DNA from: Peptoclostridium sp965368085
Lineage (GTDB): Bacteria; Bacillota; Clostridia; Peptostreptococcales; Peptostreptococcaceae
Assembly (NCBI GenBank): GCA_965368085.1
Contig: CBDULP010000003.1
Coordinates: 1-64,000, forward strand
Direction of reading: 5' to 3'
Length of the DNA: 64,000 nucleotides
The notes below the pieces were generated by a model. It had not been told where the DNA came from, ran no database searches, and saw only the letters and a program-made list of their open reading frames with translations. Shown here piece by piece: positions 53,382 to 63,704 of this stretch; position 1 is the first letter of the stretch, and each line of letters opens with the position of its first letter. Both the position numbers and the translations under genes were made by a program.

Positions 53382-55151
53382 CTAAAGTACACTCGCGCTT
53401 CCCATATATACTACACCTTTCGACGTGTCCATGGTTATAGTATCTCCGTCTTTTATAAACTTCGTAGCATCTTTTGCACCCACTATCACCGGTTTGCCCA
53501 TATGCAGAGCAACAAGAGCCGCATGGCTTGTAAGTCCGCCCTCTTCTATTATTACCGCCAGAGAGTCTTGGATATAGTCGTTGTATTCCGGATCAGTAGT
53601 CCTCGCCACCAGTATGCATCCTTTTTTAAAACAGTCGGACACTTCATTTCCCGGCGACACCACGCATGCCTTTCCTTCTATGGAGTATTTTCCTATCCCC
53701 ACTCCTCTGGTTACTATCTCTGCAACTATGTGTACTTTCATTATGTTAGTTCCACCTACTCCTCCTACCGGAACTCCTGCGGTTATAACCACAAGGTCTC
53801 CCGGATTTATGTGTTTTTCATCAAGAGCACATGCTATTGCGTCTTCAACCAGCTTATCCGTCGATTCAAATTCTTTAGAAAGCACAGGTTCTACGCCCCA
53901 CACCAAAGACAGCTTTCTGGTCACTTTTTCAGATGGCGTCACAGCTATTATCGGCGACACCGGCTTAAAGCGCGACACCATGCTCGCCGTAAGGCCTGAC
54001 GCCGTTACAGTTATTATAGCGCTTGCCTTTAGGTCCCTCGCACTTGTACAGGTCGCATGGCTCACCGCATTTGTAACAGTAGTGTTTTCTTCCTTTTTGC
54101 CCTCTTCCTTTTCCATGAGAGCTATATAGTCTGGCGATGACTCTATTCTAAGAGCTATATTGCTCATAGTCGCCACCGCATCAACAGGATAAGCCCCTAT
54201 GGCAGTTTCCCCCGAGAGCATTATCGCATCCGTCCCGTCAAATATGGCATTTGCAACATCTGCAACCTCAGCTCTTGTAGGCCTTGGGGTTCTAATCATT
54301 GAATCAAGCATCTGCGTAGCAGTTATTACAGGTTTTCCGAGCCTGTTACATTTTCTTATGAGTTCCTTTTGAACAAGCGGAACTTCTTCTGGCAAAATTT
54401 CGACCCCTAGATCTCCTCTTGCAACCATCAGACCGTCAGAAACCTGAAGTATTTCATCTGCATTTTCCACGCCTTCAGCATTTTCTATTTTTGAAATTAC
54501 ACTTATTCCATTTCCTCCATTTTCCTCAAGGACTCTTCTTATATCAAGCACATCTTCAGCCTTTCTTATGAATGATGCCGCAATAAAGTCTATTCCATTT
54601 TCAATACCAAATATTATATCTTCTTTATCTTTTTGGGTGACGGCTGGAAGGTTTATTTTCACCCCCGGTATATTTACCCCTTTTCTGTCCGAAACCTCCC
54701 CCCCATTTTGAACTGTGCATAAAAGTTCATATTGTGATTTTTCTTCGACTCTCAAAGATACAAGTCCATCATCTATAAGTATTGTGTCTCCTACGGACAC
54801 ATCTTTTGATATTTTCTTATAGCTGACACTGCAAGTGCTTTCGTCTCCCAGAATATCCTTTGTGGTAAGTGTGAATTTTTGTCCCTGGATAAGCAGTACT
54901 TTTCCACTTTTGAATTTGCCCACCCTGATCTCCGGTCCCTTTGTATCTAGCATTATGGCTACAGAAAGCTTCATTTCCTCTCTTACTTTTTTAATCATTT
55001 CCATTCTGATCCTATGCTCTTCATGGGTTCCATGCGAGAAATTAAGCCTGCATACATTGAGCCCCTTTAAAAACATAGTCTTTAAAGTATCGGCCTTTTC
55101 ACTTGCAGGCCCGATCGTTGAAACTATTTTAGTCTTTTTTTTATGCGACAT
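53382..55151 (-). CDS. pyk: Pyruvate kinase with C-terminal PEP-utilising domain
   Basis: This 589-residue glycolytic enzyme makes ATP and pyruvate from PEP. It has TKIVSTIGPAS, CRLNFSHGTHEEH, the K+/Mg site MVARGDLGVEI and the CTSARDLKASAI region. The last 110 residues (GKACVVSPGNEVSDCF, EEGGLTSHAALVAL) are a PEP-utilisers swivel domain with its conserved histidine. This extension is usual in Firmicutes, and its role in pyruvate kinase is not established. It is in the dnaE-pfkA-pyk operon. Confidence 0.96.
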   Translation of the reverse strand: MSHKKKTKIVSTIGPASEKADTLKTMFLKGLNVCRLNFSHGTHEEHRIRMEMIKKVREEMKLSVAIMLDTKGPEIRVGKFKSGKVLLIQGQKFTLTTKDILGDESTCSVSYKKISKDVSVGDTILIDDGLVSLRVEEKSQYELLCTVQNGGEVSDRKGVNIPGVKINLPAVTQKDKEDIIFGIENGIDFIAASFIRKAEDVLDIRRVLEENGGNGISVISKIENAEGVENADEILQVSDGLMVARGDLGVEILPEEVPLVQKELIRKCNRLGKPVITATQMLDSMIRTPRPTRAEVADVANAIFDGTDAIMLSGETAIGAYPVDAVATMSNIALRIESSPDYIALMEKEEGKKEENTTVTNAVSHATCTSARDLKASAIITVTASGLTASMVSRFKPVSPIIAVTPSEKVTRKLSLVWGVEPVLSKEFESTDKLVEDAIACALDEKHINPGDLVVITAGVPVGGVGGTNIMKVHIVAEIVTRGVGIGKYSIEGKACVVSPGNEVSDCFKKGCILVARTTDPEYNDYIQDSLAVIIEEGGLTSHAALVALHMGKPVIVGAKDATKFIKDGDTITMDTSKGVVYMGSASVL

Positions 55152-55186
55152 ATTCTCCTCCTAAATCATATGCTTTTAAAGTATTG

Positions 55187-56146
55187 CTAATTCGAAAGAA
55201 TATCCGCAAGTTCATAGAGCCTCTCGGGAAATTTTTTCTCCATTTCAAGCGCTTCATGTATATCCATGTCAAATATATTGTTATCCTTTATACCTAGTAC
55301 TCTGGATGTTTTATTATCCATAATAAGCTGCACGGCTTTTGCACCCATTTTAGACGCAAGCACCCTGTCAAATCCAGTGGGCGATCCGCCTCTTTGTACA
55401 TGTCCAAGCACTGTAGCCCTGCATTCCATTCTCGTTTTTTCACTCACCTTATCGGCAAGATCTTGGGCCTTTCCTACTCCTTCTGCCATTATTATAATGC
55501 TTTGCATTTTACCCCTGTTTTTACTTTCCAGAAGGTCCCTGCATATGTCATCTATGTTCCATTCTATTTCCGGAATTATAACCTTTTCAGCTCCTCCTGC
55601 GAGCCCCGAAAAAACAGCTATGTCGCCACAATTTCTGCCCATGACTTCTATTATGCTTACCCTTTCATGTGAAGATGATGTGTCCCTGAGCTTGCCTATA
55701 GCATCTAAAACAGTGTTTATGGCAGTGTCAAATCCTATTGTGTAGTCCGTATATGCAAGGTCATTGTCTATAGTTCCGGGAATTCCTATTGTAGATATTC
55801 CCATTTTACTCAGCTCCCTTGCGCCCCTGAATGTTCCGTCACCGCCTATTACTACAAGTCCGTCGATCCCGAAAATTTTCAAAACCGTAGCAGCCTGATT
55901 TCTGCCTTCTTCAGTCATGAACTCCTTGCTTCTTGCAGACCTGAGTATAGTTCCCCCCCTATGTATTATGTCGCATACAGAAAGGAGATTCATCTCCTCT
56001 AGGTCCCCCTCTATAAGACCCCTGTATCCCCTGTTAACTCCATAGACCTTGCATCCTTCATGCATCGCATACCTTGCCACTGCTCTTATTGCAGCATTCA
56101 TGCCCGGAGCGTCCCCACCACTTGTCAATACAGCTATTGTCTTCAT
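55187..56146 (-). CDS. pfkA: ATP-dependent 6-phosphofructokinase
   Basis: This 319-residue enzyme commits fructose-6-phosphate to glycolysis. It has the ATP motif LTSGGDAPGMNAAIRA, GGDGTFRGA and the catalytic TIDNDLAYTDYTIGFDTA. IEVMGRNCGDIA is the fructose-phosphate segment, and GHVQRGGSPTGFDR the effector site. The GGDGT Gly is the ATP-using form, not the PPi form. It lies between dnaE and pyk. Confidence 0.97.
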   Translation of the reverse strand: MKTIAVLTSGGDAPGMNAAIRAVARYAMHEGCKVYGVNRGYRGLIEGDLEEMNLLSVCDIIHRGGTILRSARSKEFMTEEGRNQAATVLKIFGIDGLVVIGGDGTFRGARELSKMGISTIGIPGTIDNDLAYTDYTIGFDTAINTVLDAIGKLRDTSSSHERVSIIEVMGRNCGDIAVFSGLAGGAEKVIIPEIEWNIDDICRDLLESKNRGKMQSIIIMAEGVGKAQDLADKVSEKTRMECRATVLGHVQRGGSPTGFDRVLASKMGAKAVQLIMDNKTSRVLGIKDNNIFDMDIHEALEMEKKFPERLYELADILSN

Positions 56147-56377
56147 ATTCTATGCATCCCTCCTGCATCATATTTACTCGCATACCCTACTGATTTATTT
56201 CATACATGTTAGTTAAATAAAAAACATTTTTAATCTCCGATTATATTTCGACTTCTGTTTTTTTGTTATATGCAAAACTATCCAAAAATATTTTTTATCA
56301 ATCATTATTCAGAATCCGAAATACAGTATCCCAAATTCATTTGTAAAACTTGCGTTTTTGATTAATACAAGAATTTA

Positions 56378-56421
56378 AAGCTGAAAATGACAATCAAGAT
56401 GCGACTGTCGTTTTCAGCTTT
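56378..56421 (-). terminator. Terminator after dnaE
   Basis: AAGCTGAAAATGACA pairs with TGTCGTTTTCAGCTT (one G-T pair) across a 13-nt loop, between dnaE and pfkA. Confidence 0.7.
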
Positions 56422-56432
56422 GTTTTAATGAT

Positions 56433-59400
56433 TTACAATTCTTTTACCCTAATATTTTCTTTTCCTATCACTGTGCCTACTTCTTTTTTTAATTGCTCAT
56501 TTATTTTAACTTTCAATCCCGATTTCGACTTGAACAGGCGCTTTTCCTTTTCTCCATATATGAACACCGGAGATGTGCCTTCAAAATTTCTTAGTATCTT
56601 GTCTATTTTACCTATGGTCTCTTTTTCATCTATGCTTTCGAGTTTAATGTAAAAACCTCTGCAGTCCATCTTTTTTACCGGCTCGAATTTTTGTGCTATT
56701 ATCTTTATTCCCTCGTCTTCTTTTACTGTCAGTTGTCCCTCGACATATACAATAGCATCTTCATCTATGATGTCCATATACTTTTCATATACCCTCGGGA
56801 ATATTATGACTTCAACCGTGGAGTACAGATCCTCCATCTGTGCAAATGCCATCATGCTGTTGTTTTTTGTAGTCTTAACGGTTTTGCCTGAAATCATTCC
56901 CCCGAGCCTTACGCTTTTGTTATCCATTTTGAGAGCTTTTTCGGGATCTTCCGAGGCTTCATTGATTTCCTCTGTTGTAATACTCGCATTAAGAGATATC
57001 TCTTTTGTGTATTCAGAAAGTGGATGGCCGCTCACATAAAGTCCCAGTACTTCTTTTTCCATGAAAAGCCTGTCCCTTTCGTTGAATTCCTCAACGTCAG
57101 GAAGAGCGTACTCATCGCCTCTTTTTTTGTTTACGTTGCTTTGTATCATGTCAAACAGGGACATCTGTCCTGAAAGGTTTTTCTTTCTGTCAGAAACTAT
57201 ACTGTCAAGTATCTTTTCATATCCTGCCATGAGTTGAGCCCTGTTTTTGTGAAGCCCCTCAAAAGCACCACACTTTACGAGCGACTCAATTACCCTTTTG
57301 TTGAGGTCCTTTGAATCTACCCGCTTGCAAAAGTTCACAAAATTTTTGAAGTCTCCTGACTTCCCCCTTTGTTTGACTATCGCATCTATTACCTTTTCTC
57401 CTACATTTTTGACAGCTGCAAGCCCGAATCTTATATTCCCATCTTCAACGGCAAACTTGCTGAAACTCTTATTTATATCAGGCTTTAGCACTTCTATTCC
57501 AATTTCACCGCAGTCCCTTATATATTGAACCACCTTGTCAGTATTCCCCATTATGCTTGTCATAAGAGCCGCCATGAATTCCACTGGATAATGAGCCTTT
57601 AGATATGCCGTTTGGTATGCAAGCACTCCATATGCCGCTGCATGTGATTTGTTGAATGCATATTTCGCAAAATCTATCATGTCATTATATATCTTGTTTG
57701 CAATATCCTCAGGCACTCCATTTCTTACGCAGCCTGCTATTTCTATATTTCCATCGTCGTCCGTTTTTCCATGTATGAAGTACTGCCTTTCCTTTTCCAT
57801 GACGTCCATCTTCTTTTTACCCATGGCACGTCTCACTATGTCACTTCTTCCATACGAATATCCGGCAAGGTCCCTAACTGTCTGCATTACCTGTTCCTGG
57901 TATACAAGACATCCATATGTCACATTCAGTATCGGCTCCATTTGCTCGTGAAGATATTCAACCTCATTTGTATTGTTCTTGTTTCTTATATATGTTGGAA
58001 TCGAATCCATAGGGCCCGGCCTGTAAAGTGAAATCCCGGCAACTATGTCCTCGAAATTGTCAGGCTTTAGCTCTTTCATGAACTGCCTCATTCCCTTGCC
58101 CTCAAGCTGGAAAACTCCCAGTGTATTCCCCGAGCTGAGCAGTTCGTATACCTTCCTGTCGTCGTAGTTGTCGTTCGTAAAATCTATTTCAATACCTGAA
58201 GTATTCTTTACGTTCTCTATGGCGTCTCTTATCACTGTAAGTGTTCTAAGGCCCAAAAAGTCCATCTTCAAAAGCCCAAGCTCTTCAAGAGTTGTCATAG
58301 GAAACTGGGTAGTTACAGACTGTTCATGCATGTAAAGAGGCACATAGCTGTCCACTGTATCTTTTGATATAACAACCCCCGCTGCATGTGTCGACGCATG
58401 CCTCGGAAGCCCTTCGAGCTCCCTTGAAGTATCCACTATGTTTTTTACTTCTTTCTCGCCTTCATACAGTTTGCGCAGCTCCGGATTGACCGAAAGCGCC
58501 TTGTCTATGTTCATTCCAATGGCAAAAGGTATTTGCTTCGCTATTTTGTCGACATCCGAATACGGGGTGTCCAGAACTCTTCCGACATCCCTTATGGCTG
58601 CTTTTGCGCCAAGAGTTCCAAATGTTATAATCTGGGCAACATGGTCATCTCCATATTTTTGCTTTACATAGTCTATTACTTCTTCGCGTCTTTCATAACA
58701 AAAATCTATATCTATATCGGGCATAGAAACCCTCTCAGGATTCAAAAACCTTTCAAATATAAGCCCGTATTTAAGTGGGTCTATATCCGTTATTTCAAGT
58801 ACGTATGAAACCAGCGAACCTGCCGCCGATCCCCTTCCCGGTCCCACCATTATGTCTTTGCTCTTTGCAAATTTTATGAAGTCCCATACTATAAGGAAGT
58901 ATTCAACATATCCCATTTCCTGTATTACATTTATCTCATATTCAAGTCTTTCCTCGTACTCTCTGTTTCCCTTTCCAATCCTGTTTTCAAGTCCATTTCT
59001 GCACAGCTCTACAAAATACTCAGCCTTGGAATATCCGTCTGGAACATCAAACTCCGGAAGGTGTATCTGGTTGAAATCGAATTCCAACTCACACATATTT
59101 GCTATTTTAACGCTGTTTTCGATGGCTCCCGGGAATTTTTTGAATTCAGCGGCCATTTCCTTTGGGGACTTGAGATAAAACTCATCTGTTGGAAATTTCA
59201 TTCTATTTTCATCACTTACCGTTTTGCCTGTCTGTATGCAAAGAAGAATATCGTGATTTTGTGAATCCTCTTTTTTCACATAGTGAACGTCATTTGTCGC
59301 CACAAGTGGTATTCCTGTTTCCTTCGACATCCTCAAAAGTGACATATTTACATGTTTTTCTTCCTTTATGCCGTGGTCTTGTATCTCAAGATAAAAATTT

Positions 59401-59915
59401 CCCTGTCCGAATATGGAGTTTAGCTTTTCAGCAACCCTTTTAGCCTTGTAGTAGTTCCCTTTAAGTATAAGCTGCTGTATATCCCCAGCGAGACATGCGC
59501 TTGTGCATATAAGACCTTCGCTGTATTTCTCCAGTATTTCAAAATCTATTCGAGGTTTGTAGTAAAATCCTCTGGTATAGCCCATAGACACCAGTTTTAT
59601 GAGATTTTTATATCCAGTCATATTTTTAGCCAACAGTATCAAGTGGCCTGGGAATCTGTCATAGTGGGGCTCCTTGTCGTCCATACCTCTTGAAGCACTA
59701 TATACCTCACAGCCTATTATGGGCTTTATGCCCTCTTTAATAGCCTTCTTGTAAAAGTCTATAACTCCAAACATACACCCGTGATCAGTTATCGCCAAAG
59801 AACTCATTCCAAGCTCCTTAGCCCTTTCGATCAATTTGTCTATCCTTGAAAAGCCATCCAAAAGGCTGTATTGGGTGTGTACATGAAGATGGACAAATTC
59901 TGTATTTTCCTTCAA
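56433..59915 (-). CDS. dnaE: DNA polymerase III subunit alpha (DnaE)
   Basis: This 1160-residue C-family DNA polymerase contains the PHP domain (HLHVHTQYSLLDG). The polymerase catalytic Asp residues are in VGPGRGSAAGSLV and PDIDIDFCYERR. An HhH region and a C-terminal OB-fold complete it (VRLGGMISGKTVKTTKN). It is the DnaE type, distinct from the PolC of Firmicutes, and usually synthesises lagging-strand or primer extension. TTG 59915 is behind GAGGAG. It is first in dnaE-pfkA-pyk. Confidence 0.97.
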   Translation of the reverse strand: MKENTEFVHLHVHTQYSLLDGFSRIDKLIERAKELGMSSLAITDHGCMFGVIDFYKKAIKEGIKPIIGCEVYSASRGMDDKEPHYDRFPGHLILLAKNMTGYKNLIKLVSMGYTRGFYYKPRIDFEILEKYSEGLICTSACLAGDIQQLILKGNYYKAKRVAEKLNSIFGQGNFYLEIQDHGIKEEKHVNMSLLRMSKETGIPLVATNDVHYVKKEDSQNHDILLCIQTGKTVSDENRMKFPTDEFYLKSPKEMAAEFKKFPGAIENSVKIANMCELEFDFNQIHLPEFDVPDGYSKAEYFVELCRNGLENRIGKGNREYEERLEYEINVIQEMGYVEYFLIVWDFIKFAKSKDIMVGPGRGSAAGSLVSYVLEITDIDPLKYGLIFERFLNPERVSMPDIDIDFCYERREEVIDYVKQKYGDDHVAQIITFGTLGAKAAIRDVGRVLDTPYSDVDKIAKQIPFAIGMNIDKALSVNPELRKLYEGEKEVKNIVDTSRELEGLPRHASTHAAGVVISKDTVDSYVPLYMHEQSVTTQFPMTTLEELGLLKMDFLGLRTLTVIRDAIENVKNTSGIEIDFTNDNYDDRKVYELLSSGNTLGVFQLEGKGMRQFMKELKPDNFEDIVAGISLYRPGPMDSIPTYIRNKNNTNEVEYLHEQMEPILNVTYGCLVYQEQVMQTVRDLAGYSYGRSDIVRRAMGKKKMDVMEKERQYFIHGKTDDDGNIEIAGCVRNGVPEDIANKIYNDMIDFAKYAFNKSHAAAYGVLAYQTAYLKAHYPVEFMAALMTSIMGNTDKVVQYIRDCGEIGIEVLKPDINKSFSKFAVEDGNIRFGLAAVKNVGEKVIDAIVKQRGKSGDFKNFVNFCKRVDSKDLNKRVIESLVKCGAFEGLHKNRAQLMAGYEKILDSIVSDRKKNLSGQMSLFDMIQSNVNKKRGDEYALPDVEEFNERDRLFMEKEVLGLYVSGHPLSEYTKEISLNASITTEEINEASEDPEKALKMDNKSVRLGGMISGKTVKTTKNNSMMAFAQMEDLYSTVEVIIFPRVYEKYMDIIDEDAIVYVEGQLTVKEDEGIKIIAQKFEPVKKMDCRGFYIKLESIDEKETIGKIDKILRNFEGTSPVFIYGEKEKRLFKSKSGLKVKINEQLKKEVGTVIGKENIRVKEL

Positions 59916-60052
59916 AAATTTTTCTCCTCTCGTTAGGGATATTATCCCTTAGCTGCAAAAACTCTTCTATCTATATATTAACTCATACTATAGAAGCATT
60001 CAAATAGTTATTTGCCACAATCCCAAATAGATACATATTCGGCAAATGAAAA

Positions 60053-60080
60053 TAAGCCGCCTTTTTCCAAAGGCGGCTTA
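60053..60080 (-). terminator. Terminator after the first AGCS symporter
   Basis: The stem TAAGCCGCCTTT/AAAGGCGGCTTA has a 4-nt loop. Confidence 0.85.
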
Positions 60081-60095
60081 TAAGTTTTAGTTTTA

Positions 60096-61460
60096 TTATA
60101 CTGCTATGTCTTCGCTGTCATCTATACCGTCAAGATTGTCATCCCAAAGGTATTTTTTAGTTTCTGAAACTATGACTCCACTTAGCATAATTAGTGATAC
60201 AAGGTTCGGAAGTGCCATAAGACCGTTCATAAGGTCCGAAAGGTTCCAAACAAAATCAAGCGAGAATATAGCTCCGAAGAATGTCATTACAGCCCAAAGA
60301 ATTCTGTAAGGCTTAACTATTCCATCTCCAAGAAGATACTGTATAGCCTTTTCTCCGTAGTATGACCATCCCAGTATTGTAGAGAAAACGAATGATATAA
60401 GACCTATTGTAAGAACCAGTGGTCCTATAACCGGTATTGCCGAGAATGCCTGCTTAGTAAGAAGACCTCCGTCAAGTCCTGACTGCCATGCTCCCGTGTT
60501 TGTAAGAACAAGTCCTGTTATCGCACAAACTACAACTGTATCCCAGAATGTCGCAGATCCTGAAACCAGCGCCTGTCTTACAGGATTTCTAGTTTGAGCT
60601 GCAGCTGCAACTATAGGTGCAGAACCAAGTCCCGACTCGTTCGAGAAAAGACCCCTTGATACACCAAACCTCAAGGCCATTATCATGGTGGATCCTACGA
60701 ATCCTCCTGCTGCCGCCTGTCCCGTGAATGCAGATTTAAGTATAAGTGCTATTGAAGCTGGTATTGTCTGATATCCCATAGCAAGTATTATAAGACATCC
60801 TACAACATAAAACAGTGCCATGAATGGAACTAGTACGTTACATACCTTTGCTATGTTTTCAACTCCGCCAAGTATAACCGATGCAACAAGTACTGCTGAA
60901 ACCGCACCCGTTATCCAAACTGGAACACCGAAAGTGTCTTTAACCATAGATGCCATTGAGTTCGCCTGAACCATGTTCCCTATACCAAATGCCGCTATTG
61001 CCGTAAACAGTGCAAAGCATACTGCAAGCCATTTTTTGCCCATTCCGTGCTCTATAACGTACATCGGCCCACCTGCCATTGTACCATCTTTAGTTTTAAC
61101 TCTGTACTTAACCGCAAGAAGTCCCTCTGCGTATTTTGTAGATATACCAAGAACTCCTGTAATCCAAGTCCAAAACACAGCTCCAGGTCCCCCTATTGAT
61201 ATCGCCGTTGCAACCCCAACTATGTTACCTGTACCTATTGTAGCCGCAAGCGATGTTGCAAGTGCTGCAAATTGTGAAACGTCTCCTGAAGAAAAATCCT
61301 CATCCTTAGTAACTGAAATCTTTATAGCCGTTCCTATATATCTCTGTATGAATCTCAGTCTGAATGTTAAAAATAAATGGGTTCCAAGTAGCAGTATAAG
61401 TAACGGCCAACCCCATAAAAAACCACTGATCTGTCCAATAACGCTGTTCAATGCTTCCAA
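60096..61460 (-). CDS. AGCS alanine/glycine:sodium symporter, copy 1
   Basis: This 454-residue symporter belongs to the alanine or glycine:cation symporter family (AgcS/AlsT). It begins with IGQISGFLWGWPLLILLLGT and has AATIGTGNIVGVATAISIGG and the signature FALFTAIAAFGIGNMVQANS. FSNESGLGSAPIVAAAA completes the sequence. It takes up alanine or glycine with Na+. TTG start behind GGAGGG. It is very similar to the gene 882 bp upstream (62343-63704). Confidence 0.94.
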   Translation of the reverse strand: MEALNSVIGQISGFLWGWPLLILLLGTHLFLTFRLRFIQRYIGTAIKISVTKDEDFSSGDVSQFAALATSLAATIGTGNIVGVATAISIGGPGAVFWTWITGVLGISTKYAEGLLAVKYRVKTKDGTMAGGPMYVIEHGMGKKWLAVCFALFTAIAAFGIGNMVQANSMASMVKDTFGVPVWITGAVSAVLVASVILGGVENIAKVCNVLVPFMALFYVVGCLIILAMGYQTIPASIALILKSAFTGQAAAGGFVGSTMIMALRFGVSRGLFSNESGLGSAPIVAAAAQTRNPVRQALVSGSATFWDTVVVCAITGLVLTNTGAWQSGLDGGLLTKQAFSAIPVIGPLVLTIGLISFVFSTILGWSYYGEKAIQYLLGDGIVKPYRILWAVMTFFGAIFSLDFVWNLSDLMNGLMALPNLVSLIMLSGVIVSETKKYLWDDNLDGIDDSEDIAV

Positions 61461-62299
61461 AATAATCCCTCCAGTTTAGTATTTTATAATTCCAAACCCA
61501 GCAACTCAATATGTATGTGTCGTTATTTTTTTGGCAGCGAAATTAATTAATTTTGCATGATTTCTAAATTTTATTCATTTTTCTGAATTTTCAGAAAAAT
61601 GATTTTTTCTGCCAAGTATTACATAAAGCACATATCTATTTGTTACTTTGCCAAAACCCAGTGAAATGAATACTTTCATCCCCTGTAGTTCATTATTATA
61701 ACAGGAAAACGCTTTTTTTTCAACCGAAAACTTCATAAATCTTCTGAAAACTTCAGTGCATGCTTTATTTTAGTTAATTTTTGAATAATATTGAAAATTT
61801 AGAGATGTGAAAATTGGTGTAATTTTATGCAAATTTAGTTATTTTTTTAACCACACTGTTTTTTTCCTCTATTCCCTTTGTTTTTAACAGCTTCAGACAT
61901 TCACTTCTTTTGATAAAGCCTATTTTTATTCCACTTTCCCACTATGTTCGTCATTTTTATTCACATATTTCTCGATGTTTTTTTACATATTTATCCATGT
62001 ATTGCATTCCTTAATTTTTTTCAAATTTTCTCAAAAAAATAAACAATCCTATTATTTTCAGGACTGTTTATTTTCCAAATCTTATAAGCTCAATTTCCAT
62101 ATTGGATCTCGATATTGTAAAGAACATTCCGACTTGCTGTATATTTACAGAAGCAGCCCATTGAATGTTTGCGCAAATCTTTCCCGGCTATCATGCAAAA
62201 TGATATGCATTCTGAAAATAAACCATTCGCCAGATTCATATATGGCAAGCCTACCGTATATAGCTTTTTACATCTCCATTAAGATATTTTTGTACATTA
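61461..62299. promoter_or_regulatory. AGCS copy 1 control region: promoter and CodY-like boxes
   Basis: The promoter on the minus strand is TTGAAA (61723-61718), a 17-bp spacer and TATAAT (61700-61695). Two CodY-like boxes overlap by 6 nt: ATTTTTCTGAATTTT (61577-61591) and AATTTTCAGAAAAAT (61586-61600, 14 of 15 to consensus). They form a 28-bp perfect palindrome from 61575 to 61602. A third box, AATCTTCTGAAAACT (61738-61752), lies just upstream of the -35. The remainder to 62299 holds no gene I can support. Confidence 0.6.
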
Positions 62300-62325
62300 A
62301 AAGAGGCCCCCTACAGGGCCTCTTT
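62300..62325 (-). terminator. Terminator after the second AGCS symporter
   Basis: The stem AAAGAGGCCC/GGGCCTCTTT has a 6-nt loop. Confidence 0.85.
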
Positions 62326-62342
62326 GCACAATCTGTATTAAT

Positions 62343-63704
62343 TTATAGCTGTATCGCTTCTGTTTCATCTACATCATCCATGTTGTCATCCCATAGGTAT
62401 TTCTTTGTTTCAGATACAAGTACACCACTTAGAGCTACCAGTGATATAAGGTTCGGAAGAGCCATAAGACCGTTCATAAGGTCTGAAAGGTTCCAAACAA
62501 GGTCTAGTGAGAATATAGATCCAAGGAATACGAATAGTACCCAAAGTGATCTGTAGCCCTTTATAACTCCGTCTCCAAGAAGATACTGTACAGATTTTTC
62601 TCCGTAGTATGACCATCCAAGTATTGTAGAGAAAACAAATGACACAAGTCCTATTGTAAGAACAAGAGGTCCTATAACCGGTATTGATTCAAATGCCTGC
62701 TTTGTTACAAGTCCACCGTTAAGGCCTGACTGCCATGCTCCTGTGTTTGTAAGAACAAGTCCTGTTATTGCACATATTATAACTGTATCCCAGAATGTAG
62801 CCGATCCTGAAACCAGAGCCTGTCTTACAGGGTTTCTAGTTTGAGCTGCCGCTGCAACTATAGGTGCAGAACCAAGACCCGATTCGTTAGAGAACAGTCC
62901 CCTTGCAACCCCGAATCTCAAGGCCATCATCATTGTGGATCCTACGAATCCACCCATTGCTGCCTGTCCTGTGAATGCAGATTTGAATATAAGTGCTATT
63001 GAAGCTGGTATTGTCTGATATCCCATTGCAAGTATTATAAGGCATCCTATAACATAGAATAGTGCCATGAATGGAACTAGTACGTTACAAACTTTCGCTA
63101 TACTCTGAACTCCTCCGAATATAACAGCTGCAACAAGTAATGCCGAAATTATACCAGTTATCCATGTAGGAACTCCAAAAGTATCGTTAACCATCGCTGC
63201 CATCGAGTTCGCTTGAACCATGTTTCCTATACCAAATGCTGCTATTGATGTAAATAGAGCAAACATTACAGCAAGCCATTTCTTGCCCATTCCGTGCTCT
63301 ATAACGTACATCGGTCCACCTGCCATTGTACCATCTTTAGTCTTAACCCTGTACTTAACTGCAAGAAGTCCCTCTGCGTATTTTGTAGATATACCGAATA
63401 CCCCTGTAAGCCATGTCCAAAGAACTGCTCCAGGTCCTCCGATAGATATAGCAGTTGCAACGCCGACTATGTTACCTGTACCTATTGTAGCCGCAAGAGC
63501 TGTTGCAAGTGCCGCAAACTGCGAAACGTCTCCTGATGACATTTCGTCTTTAGTTACCGAAAGCTTTATTGCCTTTCCAATGTACCTTTGAATAAACCTA
63601 AGTCTGAATGTTAAGAAGATATGAGTTCCAAGAAGACAGATTATGAGCGGCCAACCCCATAAAAAACCACTAATTTGACCAATTATCGCGTTTAAATTTT
63701 CCAA
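62343..63704 (-). CDS. AGCS alanine/glycine:sodium symporter, copy 2
   Basis: This 453-residue paralogue of the 60096-61460 gene has the same core. It begins IGQISGFLWGWPLIICLLGT and carries AATIGTGNIVGVATAI and the LFTSIAAFGIGNMVQANS signature. Differences cluster at the N-terminus, between about residues 180 and 210, and at the C-terminus, so the copies may differ in affinity or regulation. It has its own TTG start behind AAAGGGGG and its own promoter and terminator. Confidence 0.94.
   Translation of the reverse strand: MENLNAIIGQISGFLWGWPLIICLLGTHIFLTFRLRFIQRYIGKAIKLSVTKDEMSSGDVSQFAALATALAATIGTGNIVGVATAISIGGPGAVLWTWLTGVFGISTKYAEGLLAVKYRVKTKDGTMAGGPMYVIEHGMGKKWLAVMFALFTSIAAFGIGNMVQANSMAAMVNDTFGVPTWITGIISALLVAAVIFGGVQSIAKVCNVLVPFMALFYVIGCLIILAMGYQTIPASIALIFKSAFTGQAAMGGFVGSTMMMALRFGVARGLFSNESGLGSAPIVAAAAQTRNPVRQALVSGSATFWDTVIICAITGLVLTNTGAWQSGLNGGLVTKQAFESIPVIGPLVLTIGLVSFVFSTILGWSYYGEKSVQYLLGDGVIKGYRSLWVLFVFLGSIFSLDLVWNLSDLMNGLMALPNLISLVALSGVLVSETKKYLWDDNMDDVDETEAIQL

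Noticed and set aside
53277..53999. 240-codon plus-strand frame overlapping the 3' end of pyk
   Set aside because: It is antisense to well-conserved pyruvate kinase and has a composition typical of a shadow frame.
61461..62342. A glycine riboswitch upstream of the AGCS symporter
   Set aside because: AGCS genes often have one, but I find none of its conserved core sequence here or before 63704.
61975..62556. 193-codon plus-strand frame between the AGCS genes
   Set aside because: Half of it is antisense to the conserved AGCS C-terminus and the rest is AT-rich, without a ribosome site.
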